From: Pantoea agglomerans | Lineage (GTDB): Bacteria; Pseudomonadota; Gammaproteobacteria; Enterobacterales; Enterobacteriaceae | Reading direction: 5' to 3' | Assembly: GCF_021397715.1 (NCBI RefSeq) | Contig: NZ_CP090207.1 | Coordinates: 682,001 to 746,000 of the forward strand | Length of the DNA: 64,000 bases | Part shown: positions 62,471 to 64,000 of the stretch, piece by piece | How the letters are laid out: every line of letters starts with the position of its first letter | How positions within the stretch are numbered: the first letter of the stretch is position 1 | Made by a program: the position numbers and the translations under genes | The notes under the pieces: model-generated | Seen by the model: only the letters and a program-made list of their open reading frames with translations | What the model was told of the DNA's origin: nothing | Database searches by the model: none

Positions 62471-62893
62471 ATGGCCATGCGATTAAACGACGACCTGGAA
62501 ACCGATGGTGAAATGCATGAGATCAACGTCACGCCGTTTATCGACGTGATGCTGGTTCTGCTAATCATCTTCATGGTGGCGGCACCGCTGGCGACTGTCG
62601 ACGTGCGCGTGAATCTGCCAGCGTCTACCAGCGCGCCGCAGCCGCGACCGGAAAAACCGGTTTACCTGTCGATCAAGGCTGACAAGCAGCTTTATGTCGG
62701 TAACGATCAGGTGACACCGGAATCGCTGGTCAGCGTGCTGACCGGACAGACCGGCGGCAACAAAGAGACCACCATTTTCTTCCAGGCGGACAAGTCGGTG
62801 GATTACGAAACGCTGATGAGCGTGATGGATCAACTGCGTAGCGCGGGCTATCTGAAAATTGGTCTGATGGGCATGGAAACCGTGAAGAAATAG
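62471..62893 (+). CDS. exbD: TonB-system energising protein ExbD
   Basis: 140 residues. One N-terminal membrane span (TPFIDVMLVLLIIFMVAAPL) contains the essential Asp at residue 25, followed by a periplasmic domain. Second gene of the Fur-controlled operon. Confidence 0.97.
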   Translation: MAMRLNDDLETDGEMHEINVTPFIDVMLVLLIIFMVAAPLATVDVRVNLPASTSAPQPRPEKPVYLSIKADKQLYVGNDQVTPESLVSVLTGQTGGNKETTIFFQADKSVDYETLMSVMDQLRSAGYLKIGLMGMETVKK

Positions 62894-62914
62894 CGGTTTA
62901 TCCGGTAGAGAGAG

Positions 62915-62943
62915 AAGGCGGCTGATTCAGCCGCCTTTTTTTA
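62915..62943 (+). terminator. Terminator after exbD
   Basis: AAGGCGGCTG-ATT-CAGCCGCCTT followed by seven T. Confidence 0.95.
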
Positions 62944-63129
62944 TGCGGCCCGTCAGACCGGATGAAATCAGGCGAACCGGCGCTTCCACTGGTCGGTTAT
63001 GCTGGTGAAGTTCGATTGTTAATTAGTTGTTACTTCTGCATACAGTTTTGTAAAGTGCAATGGTGAGGTTGCTCACATTATTGCCGCCTCAGGCAGGCTA
63101 AAACGGCTAAAAAACTACAGGAAGCCGTT

Positions 63130-64000
63130 ATGAGTCACACCTCGTCTTTACAAAAGCCGCCGAAAAGTGCTGCCCGCACCATCTTCAACGTTACCAGCGG
63201 TAACTTTCTCGAAATGTACGACTTTATGGTGTTTGGTTACTACGCCACCGCCATCGCTAAAACCTTTTTCCCCGGTGATGACCCCTTCGCTTCCCTGATG
63301 CTGACTCTGATGACCTTTGGTGCCGGCTTCCTGATGCGCCCGCTGGGGGCGATCATTCTTGGAGCGTACATTGACCATCATGGCCGCCGCAAAGGTCTGC
63401 TGCTGACGCTTGGCCTGATGGCGATCGGCACTCTGACGATTGCGCTGGTGCCAGGCTACGCCACGCTGGGCGCGGCGGCACCGATTCTGATCCTGCTCGG
63501 GCGTTTACTGCAGGGCTTCTCGGCAGGTGTTGAGCTGGGTGGCGTCTCGGTTTATCTGGCGGAGGTCGCGCCCGAAGGACGCAAAGGGTTCTTTGTCAGC
63601 TGGCAGTCCGGTAGTCAGCAGGTTGCGGTGATCTTTGCCGCGCTGCTCGGCCTGGCGCTGAATCATCTGCTGGCGAAAGAGGCGGTAACCGAATGGGGCT
63701 GGCGTATTCCGTTTGTGGTCGGCTGCCTGATCGTGCCATTCCTGTTCTATATCCGCCGGATGCTGGAAGAGACCGAAGCGTTCAGCAAGCGTAAACACCA
63801 TCCACGCATGACCGAGATTATGCGCTCGGTGGCCAGCAACTGGGCGCTGGTGCTGGCGGGGATGCTGATGGTAGTCACCACCACCGTGATGTTCTACATG
63901 ATTACCGCGTTTACGCCGACCTTTGGCAAAACGGTGCTGATGATGAGCGATAAACAGGCGTTCCTGGTGACGCTCTGTGTCGGGCTCTCTAACCTGATCT
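63130..64000 (+). CDS. MHS-family MFS transporter, citrate/tricarballylate:H+ symporter type (C-terminus beyond window)
   Basis: The frame is open from the ATG at 63130 (AGGAAG upstream) to the window end, giving 290 residues of an expected ~430. It closely resembles CitA/Tcu[21 protein letters not shown], the MFS loop [39 protein letters not shown] and EWGWRIPF. It should take up citrate or a similar tricarboxylate with protons. No tcu or citrate-lyase genes are in view. Confidence 0.9.
   Translation, partial: MSHTSSLQKPPKSAARTIFNVTSGNFLEMYDFMVFGYYATAIAKTFFPGDDPFASLMLTLMTFGAGFLMRPLGAIILGAYIDHHGRRKGLLLTLGLMAIGTLTIALVPGYATLGAAAPILILLGRLLQGFSAGVELGGVSVYLAEVAPEGRKGFFVSWQSGSQQVAVIFAALLGLALNHLLAKEAVTEWGWRIPFVVGCLIVPFLFYIRRMLEETEAFSKRKHHPRMTEIMRSVASNWALVLAGMLMVVTTTVMFYMITAFTPTFGKTVLMMSDKQAFLVTLCVGLSNLI

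Overview
The window reads as chromosomal DNA of an enterobacterium. Gene content and order match the Escherichia coli stretch exbD-exbB-metC-yghB-yqhC-dkgA-ftsP-plsC-parC-mdaB-ygiN-parE-cpdA-tolC-ygiBCD-ribB-hldE-glnE-cca-uppP-folB-plsY-tsaD-rpsU-dnaG-rpoD-mug-ileX-fadH. Protein sequences diverge enough from E. coli, and the accessory genes differ enough (e(P4)-type phosphatase, periplasmic cyclohexadienyl dehydratase, TRAP transporter, orphan hcp genes), that an Erwiniaceae member such as Pantoea or Erwinia is my best guess. The genus is an inference.

Layout. 1-9073: fadH (cut by the window edge), a laccase-domain protein, an e(P4)-like lipoprotein phosphatase, a beta-carbonic anhydrase/SulP bicarbonate-uptake pair, a membrane diguanylate cyclase and ddlA. 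9074-17600: an accessory region, visibly more AT-rich than its surroundings. It holds two orphan T6SS hcp genes, each beside a probable toxin/immunity pair; a P2-like prophage scrap; a duplicated and broken copy of the 5' end of ddlA; a GntP-family permease; a HipA-like YjjJ kinase; and an IS3-family remnant. It ends at the 3' end of tRNA-Ile2 (CAT). 17607-46509: core genome, comprising tRNA-Ile2, an SDR/TetR pair, mug, the rpsU-dnaG-rpoD operon, tsaD, plsY, folB, uppP, cca, ygiM, ygiF-glnE-hldE, ubiK, the FMN riboswitch with ribB, ygiDCB, tolC, nudF-yqiB-cpdA-yqiA-parE. 46604-58428: a LysR regulator, ygiN, mdaB, pheC, parC-plsC-ftsP, dkgA/yqhC, yghB, metC. 58564-64000: a DctPQM TRAP transporter inserted between metC and exbB, the Fur-box-bearing exbBD operon, and the start of a citrate-type MHS symporter.

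The most unusual part is the accessory region. A ~330-bp direct repeat of the ddlA 5' end (8813-9155 and 11534-11860) brackets a type-44-like toxin, its overlapping membrane-anchored partner and an hcp gene. The right-hand copy is fused, at a few bases of microhomology, to a truncated P2-like tail gene R. A second three-gene operon (unknown effector candidate, DUF1493-like partner, hcp) lies against tRNA-Ile2. No T6SS structural genes (tssB/C, vgrG, clpV and so on) are in the window, so both hcp genes would have to be used by an apparatus encoded elsewhere.
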